From: Streptomyces sp. SPB162
Lineage (GTDB): Bacteria; Actinomycetota; Actinomycetes; Streptomycetales; Streptomycetaceae
Direction of reading: 5' to 3'
DNA: 64,000 bases
NCBI RefSeq assembly: GCF_029504575.1
Contig: NZ_JAQFII010000002.1
Span: 248,001-312,000 of the forward strand
Numbering within the stretch: the first letter of the stretch is position 1; every line of letters starts with the position of its first letter. This document shows, piece by piece, positions 27,181 through 35,496 of this stretch. Made by a program: the position numbers and the translations under genes. The notes under the pieces were generated by a model. The model had not been told where the DNA came from. It worked only from the letters and a program-made list of their open reading frames with translations, and made no database searches.

Positions 27181-27615
27181 TCAGTTGGCCTGCTCGACGC
27201 GGGCCTTGAGGGCGGCGAGCCAGGCGGTCAGGGAGTCGTGCAGGGCCTGGCCGAGCTCGGCGGGGGCGGCGGTCTGGGGGCACCGCTCCACGATTCCTCG
27301 GTGTGGACGCGCACCTGGCTGCCGGCCTGCTCGAAGGTCCAGACGTGGACGCCCTCGATACCGTTGGCCGGACCGCCCCAGACCAGCCGCTCGCCAGGGA
27401 CGATCTCGCGGATGGTGGAGGTGATGTCCAACCCGTGCGTCTTCCAGCCGAACGAGTTGCCCACCTGCAGCGGGCCGTCGAGCTTCGCCTGGTCGACGTC
27501 GGCGTTCCAGCTCGGCCAGGTGTCGATGTCGGTGTGCAGGCTCCAGACGCGCTCCAGCGGGGCGTCGATCACGGTGGACAGGCGGACGGTGACGGGAGCG
27601 GTCTCGTCGCGCCAT
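27181..27615 (-). pseudogene. SRPBCC/polyketide-cyclase-type protein, frame broken as sequenced
   Basis: A START-like SRPBCC domain is clear: TVRLSTVIDAPLERVWSLH, then DTWPSWNADVDQAKL, then ERLVWGGPANGIEGVHVWTF. The C-terminal helix (LGQALHDSLTAWLAALKARVEQAN) lies in another frame. The shift is at a G5 run (27276-27280), and one more G restores a continuous protein. The domain frame has no good start codon upstream. An ATG at 27615 is in yet another frame, so a second error or a real 5' defect is possible. These proteins bind hydrophobic ligands, and this one is often annotated as a small-molecule-responsive or polyketide cyclase-like protein. Confidence 0.6.
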
Positions 27616-27845
27616 GCAAGTCCAGGCGCACCGGCCTCCGGGTGCGGAGCGCCTCGTGGTAGGCGCCGCCGCCGGCGAGTGGTACCGGTGCGGCGCCCGC
27701 GCTGCCGTGGCGTGGGCCCTTGGTCACTCTTCGCGCACCTGGTCGGCCCGGCGGCATCGTCCGAACCAGCGGCGCATCGCCGTGTCCGGAGCGCGGGGCT
27801 ACGCTGGATGAGGGCTCGGGGCCGTTTTTCGACGAGGTGTTGATC

Positions 27846-28217
27846 ATGTCCGGACTGGTGTTCCGGAGTTTCGACTCCGCTGACGAGACAAGGCCGTTCG
27901 AGGACGGCAAGGGCAGGCTGGACCTGCTGGAAACGGACGGCGGACCGGTCGGTCGGGCGATTTTCGAGCCCGGTTGGCGCTGGTCCCAGCACGTCAAGCC
28001 GCTGGCCGGCACCGACAGCTGCCAGTCGGCCCATACCGGGTACGTGGTGAGCGGCCGCATCAAGGTCGTCATGGACGACGGCGAGAGCGCCGAGACGGGC
28101 GCGGGTGACTTCATCCAGATCGCGCCCGGACACGACGCGTGGGTGGTGGGCGAGGAGCCCTGCGTGGTTCTGGACTGGACCGGCTACAGCGAGTACGCCA
28201 AGGCGGCGTCGCCGTAG
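27846..28217 (+). CDS. Cupin-domain protein
   Basis: A 123-residue single-cupin protein. The beta-barrel signature is visible in FEPGWRWSQHVKPLAGTDSC, HTGYVVSGRIKVVMDDG and AGDFIQIAPGHDAWVVG (about residues 40-110). His residues at the metal-site positions are partly kept. The ATG at 27846 has GAGG nine bases upstream. Function is unknown: such small cupins act as isomerases, sensors or regulators. It stands alone, followed by a strong hairpin. Confidence 0.8.
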   Translation: MSGLVFRSFDSADETRPFEDGKGRLDLLETDGGPVGRAIFEPGWRWSQHVKPLAGTDSCQSAHTGYVVSGRIKVVMDDGESAETGAGDFIQIAPGHDAWVVGEEPCVVLDWTGYSEYAKAASP

Positions 28218-28368
28218 GTCACGGGCCGGCGCCGAAGTCTCCTGGCTGCTCCCCGCGACTGGGCCGCGCCGCACGGGAGGTGGTCGCGGCGCGGCCATTC
28301 GACAGCGCCGCGACCTCGGGGCCAGCGGTAACGGCGCAGGTCCGCCAAACTCCACCGGCTGCCGGACG

Positions 28369-28409
28369 CGCAGGTCCGTGTGACCCGCAGGTCCGTGTGA
28401 CCCGCAGGT
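28369..28409. repeat. 17-bp tandem repeat (2.4 copies)
   Basis: CGCAGGTCCGTGTGACC occurs twice back-to-back, followed by a partial CGCAGGT. It lies in the 575-bp gap between the cupin and diiron genes. That gap otherwise holds the hairpin and promoter elements listed separately. Confidence 0.85.
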
Positions 28410-28590
28410 AGCCCGCGCCGGTGGGCCGGCGCAGGTCGACGGTGGTGAGCCGGCCGGTGCCGGTTCCGGCGCCGGCCGCCGGTGAGTGCCGTCGTCACTG
28501 ACGCTGAGCTGCCGTCCCCGGGCGTAGTCGCCGAGGTTGTCGCCGCTGGAGGCGCTGCGCGCGCGGGGCTTTCCCTTCGTGGTGGTCGGT

Positions 28591-28642
28591 CGATTCCCGC
28601 GCTGGGACATCGGCGCTCGCCGATGCCCCAGCGCGGGAATCG
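28591..28642. terminator. Long near-perfect hairpin
   Basis: The arms CGATTCCCGCGCTGGG and CCCAGCGCGGGAATCG pair over 16 bp. After one A/C mismatch, CATCGGC pairs with GCCGATG around the tetraloop GCTC. The 24-pair stem could end cupin transcription and insulate the diiron operon. It might also be a small mobile-repeat remnant. Confidence 0.55.
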
Positions 28643-28702
28643 AACGGTCCGGTGGGAGCGGACCGATCCGCTACCCGGGGGTAGGCAGGCGGTGGCTCTT
28701 GC

Positions 28703-28742
28703 TATAAAGTCCGTCAACAAGCTTCGCTGTTACCGCTGGTAA
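28703..28742 (+). promoter_or_regulatory. -10 element and 13-bp operator-like palindrome upstream of the diiron oxygenase
   Basis: TATAAA at 28703-28708 is an unusually good -10 in this GC-rich DNA. TTACC-GCT-GGTAA (28730-28742) is a perfect palindrome just downstream, ending about 50 bp before the diiron gene. Its position suits a repressor that blocks initiation or early elongation. The TTACC...GGTAA form is reminiscent of TetR-type operators. No regulator gene is adjacent. Confidence 0.45.
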
Positions 28743-28792
28743 GTGCGGTGGTGGCAGGAACACTTCCCGGACTCGACTGGAGGATCCCCAGC

Positions 28793-29707
28793 ATGGCGAT
28801 CAGCGCCTCGCGGCCGGAGATCAGGACCTCGCCCTCGGAGGACGGCGTGGCCCGGCGGCTGCTCGACTCGTCCGCGCGGCTCTCGTACGACCCGCTCACC
28901 GAGGTCGACTGGGAGACCCCGCTGGACACCGGCTACCACGGTGCCAGCCCGGAGTGGAGCACGTTGTACGGGACGCCGTACTGGGACGAGATGACCGACG
29001 CGCAGCGCAAGGCGCTGACGCGCCAGGAGGCCGCGTCGGTCGCGAGCACCGGCATCTGGTTCGAGATGATCCTGCAGCAGATGGTGCTGCGGGACATCTA
29101 CGCCAAGGACCCGCTCAGCGACAGCTTCCAGTGGGCGCTCACCGAGATCGCCGACGAGTGCCGCCACTCGATCATGTTCGCCCGCGGGGCGCAGAAGCTC
29201 GGGGCCCCGGCCTACCGCCCGCGCCGCGCGGCGGTCGAGCTCGGCCGGTTCTTCAAGACGGTCGCGTTCGGCGAGGCTGCGTACGCGGCGATCCTGGTCG
29301 CCGAGGAGGTCCTCGACGTCATGCAGCGCGACTGGATGCGGGACGAGCGGGTCGTGCCGTTCGTCCGCACGATCAACAACATCCATGTCGTCGAGGAGTC
29401 ACGGCACATGAAGTTCGCCCGTGACGAGACGCGCAGGCACCTCGCGCGCGCCGGACGCGTGCGCCGCCACATCCACTCCCTCCTGATAGCCATCGCGTCC
29501 TACGTCATCGTCAGCAGCATGGTGAACCGGAAGGTCTACGCGAACGCCGGACTGGACGAGGAGCGCGCCATCCGCGAGGCGAAGGCCAACGAGCACCACA
29601 AGTCGATGATGCGTTCGAGCTGCGCCGGCCTGATGGAGTTCCTGACGTCGGTGGGGCTGCTCACCAAGCCCGCGCTGTTCTTCTACCAGCGCGCGAACCT
29701 GATCTGA
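28793..29707 (+). CDS. AurF-like nonheme diiron oxygenase
   Basis: A 304-residue member of the AurF/p-aminobenzoate N-oxygenase family (PF11583-type). Iron-ligand helices are visible in WFEMILQQMVLRD, EIADECRHSIMFARG, AEEVLDVMQRDWM and HVVEESRHMKFARDE, carrying the E...ExxRH-like motifs. Such enzymes N-oxygenate arylamines or hydroxylate other substrates with electrons from a ferredoxin/reductase. The next gene encodes exactly such a fusion. The ATG at 28793 has GGAGG upstream. Substrate unknown. Confidence 0.85.
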   Translation: MAISASRPEIRTSPSEDGVARRLLDSSARLSYDPLTEVDWETPLDTGYHGASPEWSTLYGTPYWDEMTDAQRKALTRQEAASVASTGIWFEMILQQMVLRDIYAKDPLSDSFQWALTEIADECRHSIMFARGAQKLGAPAYRPRRAAVELGRFFKTVAFGEAAYAAILVAEEVLDVMQRDWMRDERVVPFVRTINNIHVVEESRHMKFARDETRRHLARAGRVRRHIHSLLIAIASYVIVSSMVNRKVYANAGLDEERAIREAKANEHHKSMMRSSCAGLMEFLTSVGLLTKPALFFYQRANLI

Positions 29708-29728
29708 CGACGTCGATCTGACGACGTC
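29701..29728. repeat. Two 14-bp direct repeats across the diiron gene stop
   Basis: GATCTGACGACGTC occurs twice in tandem, and a degenerate third copy (GATCAGACGACCTT) follows 7 bp later. The first copy includes the diiron stop codon. It fills the 56-bp spacer before the reductase gene. Confidence 0.8.
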
Positions 29729-29763
29729 AACCCGATCAGACGACCTTCAGCCGAGCGGACGAC

Positions 29764-31287
29764 ATGGCCTTCGCGATCACCCAGACCTGCTGCAACGACG
29801 CCACCTGCGTGTCCGTCTGCCCGGTCAACTGCATCCACCCCACGCCCGAGGAGCGGGCCTTCGGCAGCACGGAGATGCTGTACATCGACCCGAAGACCTG
29901 CATCGACTGCGGCGCGTGCACCGACGCCTGCCCGGTGGACGCCGTCTTCCCGGTCGACAGCCTGCCCGTCGACCAGCGGGAGTACGCCGACATCAACGCG
30001 GCCTACTTCGAGCGCGCCGGCGAGGAAGCGCCGGAAGCCGACGACCTCGGACCGAACTTCCACGCCTGGAGCGAACCGACCTTCGAGCGTGTCCTGCCGT
30101 CGGACTTCGGGCCGCTGCGGGTCGCGATCGTCGGCACCGGACCGGCGGGCATGTACGCCGCCGAGGATCTGCTGCTGCACACCCGGGCCGACGTCACGCT
30201 CATCGACCGGCTTCCGGTCGCCGGCGGCCTCGTCCGCCACGGCGTCGCGCCGGACCACCCGGCGACCAAGAGGGTCGGCGACGCCTTCGCCCGCTTCCAC
30301 ACGCACCCGCGCGTGCGGTTGCACCTCGGCCTCGAGGTGGGCGGGGACATCACGGCCGAGGAACTCGCCGCCCACCACGACGCGGTGATCTACGCCGTGG
30401 GCGCCGCCACCGACCGGCGGCTGGGCATCCCCGGCGAGGAGCGGACGGGCAACGTCTCCGCGACCAGCGTCGTCGCCTGGTACAACGGGCACCCCGAGGT
30501 CGCACCGGACGCCGTCGCCCTCTCCGCCGAACGTGTCGTCGTGATCGGCAACGGCAATGTCGCCCTCGACGTCGCACGCATCCTGGTCTCCGACCCGGAG
30601 ACACTGGCCGGCACCACGATCGCGCCCCACGCGCTGGCCGAGCTGCGCCGCAGCAAGGTGCGCGAGGTGGTGCTGCTCGGGCGCGGCGATCCGGAGCACG
30701 CCGCGTACACCCGGTCCGAACTCCTCGCCCTGCGGCACGTCCCCGGGGTGGACCTGATCGTGGACGACCACGATCCGCGCGTCGGGACGACGATCGACGC
30801 CGCCGGGCCGAAGGAGAAGGCGGCGCTCCTGCGGGGCGTGGCGCGCCAGCCCGTCGACTGGTCGTTGCCACCGGGCGCGGCGGAACGGCGGCGGATCGTG
30901 TTCCGGTTCCTCTCCGCGCCCCTGGAGATATGCGGGGACGAGGACATCCGTGGCGTACGCGTCACCGGCGCCGACGGTGAGGTGGAGATTTCGGCCGGCA
31001 TGGCACTGCGGGCGATCGGCTACCGCGGGGTTCCGCCGGCGGGGCTGCCGTTCGACGACGCGGCCGGCACCGTTCCGCACGAGGGCGGCCGGGTGACGGG
31101 CCGGGCGGGGACGTACGTGGTCGGCTGGATCAAACGCGGGCCCTCGGGGGGCATCGGTGCCAACCGCGCCTGCGCGGCCGAGACGGTCGGCACCCTCCTG
31201 GCCGACGTGGTCGCGGGTGTACTGCCCGCGCCGACCGGCCACCCGAAGTCCTTCCACCGCCTCGCACGCCGCCGACGCCGCCATTGA
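29764..31287 (+). CDS. Ferredoxin-NADPH:ferredoxin reductase fusion (FprB-like)
   Basis: A 507-residue fusion. Residues 1-75 form a two-cluster bacterial ferredoxin (CCNDATCVSVCPVNC and CIDCGACTDACP). The rest is an adrenodoxin-reductase-type flavoprotein with an FAD site (VAIVGTGPAGMYAAEDLL) and an NADP site (VVVIGNGNVALDVARIL). The tail WIKRGPSGGIGANRACAAET is diagnostic. This is the architecture of mycobacterial FprB. It probably supplies electrons to the adjacent AurF-like oxygenase, with which it seems to be cotranscribed. Confidence 0.9.
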   Translation: MAFAITQTCCNDATCVSVCPVNCIHPTPEERAFGSTEMLYIDPKTCIDCGACTDACPVDAVFPVDSLPVDQREYADINAAYFERAGEEAPEADDLGPNFHAWSEPTFERVLPSDFGPLRVAIVGTGPAGMYAAEDLLLHTRADVTLIDRLPVAGGLVRHGVAPDHPATKRVGDAFARFHTHPRVRLHLGLEVGGDITAEELAAHHDAVIYAVGAATDRRLGIPGEERTGNVSATSVVAWYNGHPEVAPDAVALSAERVVVIGNGNVALDVARILVSDPETLAGTTIAPHALAELRRSKVREVVLLGRGDPEHAAYTRSELLALRHVPGVDLIVDDHDPRVGTTIDAAGPKEKAALLRGVARQPVDWSLPPGAAERRRIVFRFLSAPLEICGDEDIRGVRVTGADGEVEISAGMALRAIGYRGVPPAGLPFDDAAGTVPHEGGRVTGRAGTYVVGWIKRGPSGGIGANRACAAETVGTLLADVVAGVLPAPTGHPKSFHRLARRRRRH

Positions 31288-31336
31288 CCCGCACCTCGGA
31301 CGGGTCTCCCGCGCAGGGGCCCGGGCATCCCAGGTC

Positions 31337-31382
31337 GTGTCTTCACATCCTCGTCTGGCCGACGGGGCCTATGTGAAGACAC
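31337..31382. terminator. 12-bp inverted repeat hairpin after the reductase gene
   Basis: GTGTCTTCACAT and ATGTGAAGACAC are perfect inverted repeats separated by 22 bases. The spacer contains its own CGTC/GACG pairing. It lies 50 bp after the reductase stop codon and directly before a MITE-like element. It may be a terminator or the end pair of a very small mobile repeat. Confidence 0.5.
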
Positions 31383-31387
31383 TTCCT

Positions 31388-31556
31388 GGTGCTCAGGCCG
31401 GAAGGGTTTGCCTGGTGCGCGGCGTCCGGCGCGGTGCGTCGCACGGCGGAGGATCGTCCTCGCACCGGGCGTACCCGGACGACTCCGACAACGCAGCGAA
31501 GTGCCGTGCCGGACGCCGCGAACCGGTGAACCGGTGAGCCTTTCCGGCCAGAGCAC
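31388..31556 (-). mobile_element. MITE-like element, copy A
   Basis: A 169-bp noncoding element with terminal inverted repeats: GGTGCTCaGGCCGGAAGGG at one end and the complement of TTTCCGGCCAGAGCAC at the other. Its reverse complement is nearly identical to the element at 58079-58240, apart from scattered substitutions and one short ACCGGTG duplication. It has no transposase gene and must be mobilised in trans, if at all. Confidence 0.75.
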
Positions 31557-31559
31557 TAA

Positions 31560-31718
31560 GAGCTGTCCCGTAATCCCTGGCGGGCGCCCGACGACAGCTA
31601 CGGCACCTCGCCGCGTTGTCGGAACGCCCGAATGCATCCAGTATGCGGGCGCCCCTCCGCCGTGCGATGCACCGCATCTGACGCCGCGCGCTGATCCACC
31701 AGGGATTACGGGACAGCC
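31560..31718 (+). mobile_element. MITE-like element, copy C (divergent termini)
   Basis: Terminal inverted repeats GCTGTCCCGTAATCCCTGG lie at both ends of a stretch of about 158 bp. The termini resemble those of Streptomyces IS5-type elements as I recall them. The central part (CCTCCGCCGTGCGATGCACC and nearby positions) is related to the core of the other two copies. It starts three or four bases after copy A and ends one or two bases from the stop codon of the ATPase gene. Confidence 0.7.
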
Positions 31719-31719
31719 C

Positions 31720-33729
31720 TCAGGGAGCCTTGACAGGGCCGTGCGACTCCCGTTGCCACAGGGCCTCGCAGAGCAGGTCCAGGCCCTGGCGCAGGTGGCG
31801 CCGGTAGGTGCCGTACGGCAGGCCCAGCCGGCGCGCGGCGGCCTCCTGGGTGGGGGCGCCGGAGAAGTAGCTCGCCGTCAGGGCCTCGCGGGCTCGCACA
31901 CCGCGCGGGTCACGGGCGAGGTCGTCGACCTCCTGGCGCAGCAGGGCGCGCAACTCCTCGACGGGGTCGGCGGAGTCGGCCGCCAGGCGGGCGCGCAGCA
32001 GGGCGCAGGCGGCGAAGGCCGCCGGGTCGCGCCAGTGCGACAGCGCTTCGCGCACGGCCTGGTCGAACGCGGCGCGCGAGCCGTGTGCCGGCCCGGACAG
32101 GGCGGGCGTGTCGGGGGCCGCTGTGAAGCGGCCGAGCCAGGCCTCCACGGGGACCTGGCGCCAGTCGACACCGAACACCCCGTACGTGTACGCGCCGACC
32201 CGCGGTCGCGCGCCGGTGTCGGTGAGGGTGCCCCTGACGCGTTCGGCCCAGGTGTCGGCGTCACGCCAGACGCCGAAGCCGTAGGCGCGGCCACGGGCGC
32301 GGGCGGCCTCCGCCTGGGCGCGGGAACTGCTCAGGTCGATGACGCGTGAGGGGACCTGGTACCGCTCGGGGTAGATCGTGAACCGGCTGACGCCGATGTG
32401 GTCGCCGGCGCTCACCGGCGCCGTGGCGTCCGTGTACTCCCAGGCGGCCGCGACGACGGGATCGGTGGCCAGGTCCCGGGGGTCGGGAGGGGCGGGCAGG
32501 GCGAGCCGGGCGGTGAAGGCCACGATGCGGCCCGTGGCCACCAGGCGGTAGACGCTGAAGGCCTGCGGCTGGCGCTGTGCCCAGTAGCGCACCAGATCCG
32601 CGGAGTCCGGGCCCTCGGTCTCCTCGGCCATGCGCAGTATGACGTCGAGGTCGTCCGGGTGCAGCGGGCGGTCGTGCACCTCGTCCTCCCGGGACCAACT
32701 GCGCAACCGCGCGAGGGTCTCCCCCTCACGGAAGAGGTAGAAGAGCTCGTCGGTGACGGTCCAGACCCGCTCCTCCGGTGCCTCGCGCAGCAGCCGCATG
32801 TACTCCTCCGCCAGCCGCTTGCGCACCGCCACGAAGGCGTTGGGCGCCCGCCAGCGCAGGTCGGCGGCGAGGGTCTCGCGTGCGGCGTCGTGCGGGTGGA
32901 GCCCCCGGTGCGTGGACTCCATGAAGGGCAGCTCCCTCAGCCAGTCGAACAGCAGATGGGCGTCCTCCTCGGGCAGCACCGCGGCGAGCAGTTCCTCGGA
33001 GGTCGAGTGCGCCTGTGCCACCACCTCCAGGGCGCGGCGGTGGGCCGCCGACGGCACCTCTCCGATCAGCCCCACCAACAGGGTGCGCAGGACGTCGGCC
33101 GACGGCGCCCAGACGTCCTCGCTGCTCCAGCCGGTCGAGCCGCGCGCCGCCGCGAGGGACAGGGCCAGCGGGTTGCCTCCGGCGAAGCGGAGTACCAGGT
33201 CCCGCAGTTCGGGCCGGATCCGCGCCGCGACCAGCAGGCTCCGGGCCTGCTCCTCGGAGAACGGCTCCAGTTCGCTCGTGTGCAGGAGCCCCGCCCAGGC
33301 GGGGTCCGCGCTCCACTGCGGCTGCGGCGCGAGCCGCCCGCCCAGGACGGCCAGGGCGCCGTCGGCGGCACGGGGCAGGAAGTGGTGCCACAGCCAGCTC
33401 TCCAGCCACTGGCAGTGCTCGAAGGAGTCCACGAACAGGACCGTGCCGGCGACGTCCAGGAACGGGGCGGCCGCCCGCTCGAAGTCGGCCGGATCCCGGC
33501 CGACGAAACGGCCGTCCAGTTCGACGAGCAGCCGGCCCGCCGTACGGGCGTGGTCCGCCAGGCGCCGCAGCAGCGTGGACTTCCCGATACCGCCCGGCCC
33601 GAACACGTAGAACGCGAACGGCGCCTGCGGATCACCGGCCAAAGCCTGCGCGAACCGCCCGAGTTGCTCGTCCCGGCCGACGAAGGCCTGGACGCGCGCG
33701 CTGCTCAGTCTCTCTCCGATGGAGACCAT
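31720..33729 (-). CDS. STAND-type AAA ATPase transcriptional regulator
   Basis: A 669-residue signalling ATPase. Walker A (FGPGGIGKST, about residue 45) and Walker B (TVLFVDSFEH) define an NTPase domain near the N-terminus. A helical middle region of about 350 residues follows, and the C-terminus has a helix-turn-helix-like end (PTQEAAARRLGLPYGTYRRHLRQGLDLL) typical of winged or sigma-70-region-4-like DNA binding. Start is ATG 33729 (MVSIGERLSSARVQAFVGRDEQL is the usual AAA-regulator opening). It may control the adjacent NTF2-like gene. MITE copy C lies immediately after its stop. Confidence 0.75.
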   Translation of the reverse strand: MVSIGERLSSARVQAFVGRDEQLGRFAQALAGDPQAPFAFYVFGPGGIGKSTLLRRLADHARTAGRLLVELDGRFVGRDPADFERAAAPFLDVAGTVLFVDSFEHCQWLESWLWHHFLPRAADGALAVLGGRLAPQPQWSADPAWAGLLHTSELEPFSEEQARSLLVAARIRPELRDLVLRFAGGNPLALSLAAARGSTGWSSEDVWAPSADVLRTLLVGLIGEVPSAAHRRALEVVAQAHSTSEELLAAVLPEEDAHLLFDWLRELPFMESTHRGLHPHDAARETLAADLRWRAPNAFVAVRKRLAEEYMRLLREAPEERVWTVTDELFYLFREGETLARLRSWSREDEVHDRPLHPDDLDVILRMAEETEGPDSADLVRYWAQRQPQAFSVYRLVATGRIVAFTARLALPAPPDPRDLATDPVVAAAWEYTDATAPVSAGDHIGVSRFTIYPERYQVPSRVIDLSSSRAQAEAARARGRAYGFGVWRDADTWAERVRGTLTDTGARPRVGAYTYGVFGVDWRQVPVEAWLGRFTAAPDTPALSGPAHGSRAAFDQAVREALSHWRDPAAFAACALLRARLAADSADPVEELRALLRQEVDDLARDPRGVRAREALTASYFSGAPTQEAAARRLGLPYGTYRRHLRQGLDLLCEALWQRESHGPVKAP

Positions 33730-33769
33730 GGCGGCTCCCCTCCGCTCGTCCCGGTCCCGAAGAACGCCG

Positions 33770-34162
33770 TCACTTGATGGATCCCAGGTTCCGGTCGTCG
33801 TCGTGGCCACTGACCAGCAGGGTGGTCTCCTCGACGCGCTGGAAGCGCCCGTCGGGGGAGAGCCGGGCGAAGAGGTACACCTCGGTGACCGAAGTGCGGC
33901 CGTTGTCCCGGGTGACGGTGACGGAGTGGCGGTCGGCGTAGCGCAGACCGTCGCGCAGCTCGTCGTGGACCTCGATGTGCCCGCCGCGCACCACCGAGCG
34001 CAGTCGCGCCATGTGCTGGACGAAGGAGTCCCGGTCGCTCCACACGCCGTCGGTGCGCTGGCGGTAGTCGGGGGCGAAGTGGCGGTCGACGGCTTCGGCG
34101 AGGTCGAGGCCCGGGGTGAACAGCAGGTCGTCGATGGCTCGGGTGATGTCGGTCGGAGTCAT
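33770..34162 (-). CDS. NTF2/SnoaL-like small protein
   Basis: A 130-residue protein with the NTF2-like cone fold pattern: ITRAIDDLLFTPGLDLAEAVDRHFAPDYRQRTDG, described here by position (about 5-38), then SVVRGGHIEVHDELRDGLRYADRHSVTVTR. Members bind small ligands or act as cyclases or isomerases. The start MTPTDI at 34162 is preferred to one six codons upstream. It lies upstream of, and in the same direction as, the STAND ATPase gene, 40 bp apart, so the two may form an operon. Confidence 0.75.
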   Translation of the reverse strand: MTPTDITRAIDDLLFTPGLDLAEAVDRHFAPDYRQRTDGVWSDRDSFVQHMARLRSVVRGGHIEVHDELRDGLRYADRHSVTVTRDNGRTSVTEVYLFARLSPDGRFQRVEETTLLVSGHDDDRNLGSIK

Positions 34163-34566
34163 CGCTGTTCTCTCCCGCAAGGTGTGGTGGTCGTGTACGG
34201 GGCAGGCGGTGGCTCCTGGAGTCAGGAAGGATGCGGCGCCGGCCGACCTGGTAGAGGCCGGGACGAGGGGCGGGGTTCCACTCCAAGCGGTGCGACCTGG
34301 TGGACCGGCGTGAGGTCCAGGGCCAGGGCGGCGGGACCGGCGGCATGTTGCCCGGCTCCGTCAGCCCGCATCCCTTTCACCGGCGCGACCATCGTCACCA
34401 TGGACCCGACCTCGGGGTCCTGCCCGGCGCCGATCGCGGTAGTACCGGGGTACTACGGTCGGCCCGCAGATGAGTCCCGGGTACCACGTTTACGGGGGCT
34501 GCGGCTTCTAACGTTGCTGGTGAGACGGTCCGGGAGGCCCGGGCCCCGCGAGCGAGGGAAGACGCG
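34163..34566. other. Divergent intergenic region with operator
   Basis: This 404-bp region separates the NTF2-like operon from the first ABC/two-component operon. It holds the palindrome at 34439-34456 and a candidate -10 TAACGT at 34509-34514. I see no gene. Confidence 0.4.
34439..34456. promoter_or_regulatory. 18-bp perfect palindrome upstream of the first ABC exporter
   Basis: GTAGTACCGGGGTACTAC is a perfect dyad about 50 bp upstream of a TAACGT -10 candidate and 110 bp before the ABC ATPase start. It is a likely binding site for a dimeric regulator, perhaps the LuxR-type response regulator encoded in the same operon. Confidence 0.55.
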
Positions 34567-35496
34567 ATGATCGAGGCGCAGCAGCTGACGAAGCGGTACG
34601 GGGAGACGACGGCGGTGGACCGGCTGGACTTCACGGTCAAGCCGGGAACCGTCACCGGCTTCCTCGGCCCCAACGGCGCGGGCAAGTCCACCACGATGCG
34701 GATGATCGTCGGGCTGGACGCTCCCACGCAGGGGACGGTCACGGTCAACGGCCGCCGTTACGCGGAGCACGCCGCCCCGTTGCAGGAGGTCGGGGCCCTG
34801 CTGGAGGCCAAGTCGATCCACCCGGGCCGCTCGGCGTTCGACCACCTGATGGCGCAGGCGTACACCCATGGCATTCCGCGCCGCCGGGTGGAGGAAGTCG
34901 TCGGGATGACGGGTCTGGAGTCGGTGGCGAAGAAGCGCGCCGGGGCCTTCTCCCTGGGGATGGGCCAGCGGTTGGGCATCGCGGCCGCGCTGCTCGGCGA
35001 TCCGGCCACCGTCATGCTGGACGAGCCGGTCAACGGGCTGGACCCCGAAGGCGTGCTGTGGATCCGCAACCTGCTCACCGGGCTGGCGAGCGAGGGCCGC
35101 ACGGTGTTCGTGTCCTCGCACCTGATGAGCGAGATGGCCCTGGTCGCGGACCACCTGATCGTCGTCGGACGCGGGCGGCTGCTGGCCGACACCACCGTCA
35201 GCGATCTGATCAGCCAGGCCGGCGGAGACACCGTGCAGGTCGCCACGGCGGATCCCGCCCGGCTGCGGGAGGTCCTGGCGGGCCCCGGCGTCGAGATCAC
35301 CGGCCGCGCCGGCTCCGAGGAACTGCAGGTGACGGGCCTGACCGCCCGGGCCATCGGGCTGAAGGCCGCGGAGGCCGGAATCGCGCTGTTCGAGCTCACG
35401 GCGAAGGCCCTCTCCCTGGAGGAGGCGTTCATGGAGCTGACACGGGACGCGGTCGAGTACCACGGCACCACCGAGACCTCCGGGAGCGCAGCATGA
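34567..35496 (+). CDS. ABC-2 exporter ATPase, module 1
   Basis: A 309-residue ATP-binding subunit. It has Walker A (GPNGAGKST), signature FSLGMGQRLG, Walker B (VMLDEPVNGLDPEG) and H-loop (VFVSSHLMSEM). The GLGMxQRLGIA/EPVNGLDPEG variant is typical of drug- or lantibiotic-export ATPases paired with ABC-2 permeases in actinobacteria. It starts an operon with permease, sensor kinase and response regulator. Its stop overlaps the permease start (ATGA). It resembles module 2 closely. Confidence 0.9.
   Translation: MIEAQQLTKRYGETTAVDRLDFTVKPGTVTGFLGPNGAGKSTTMRMIVGLDAPTQGTVTVNGRRYAEHAAPLQEVGALLEAKSIHPGRSAFDHLMAQAYTHGIPRRRVEEVVGMTGLESVAKKRAGAFSLGMGQRLGIAAALLGDPATVMLDEPVNGLDPEGVLWIRNLLTGLASEGRTVFVSSHLMSEMALVADHLIVVGRGRLLADTTVSDLISQAGGDTVQVATADPARLREVLAGPGVEITGRAGSEELQVTGLTARAIGLKAAEAGIALFELTAKALSLEEAFMELTRDAVEYHGTTETSGSAA

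Noticed and set aside
28369..28409. CRISPR-like array
   Set aside because: Only 2.4 tandem units without spacers and no cas genes.
27228..28610. A 460-codon minus-strand frame containing the SRPBCC domain
   Set aside because: The N-terminal 300 residues are antisense to the cupin gene and noncoding DNA. Only the SRPBCC segment is real.
31288..31718. Short genes in the spacer encoding Arg/Pro-rich peptides
   Set aside because: These frames are translations of the MITE-like elements, and the same frames recur in copy B.
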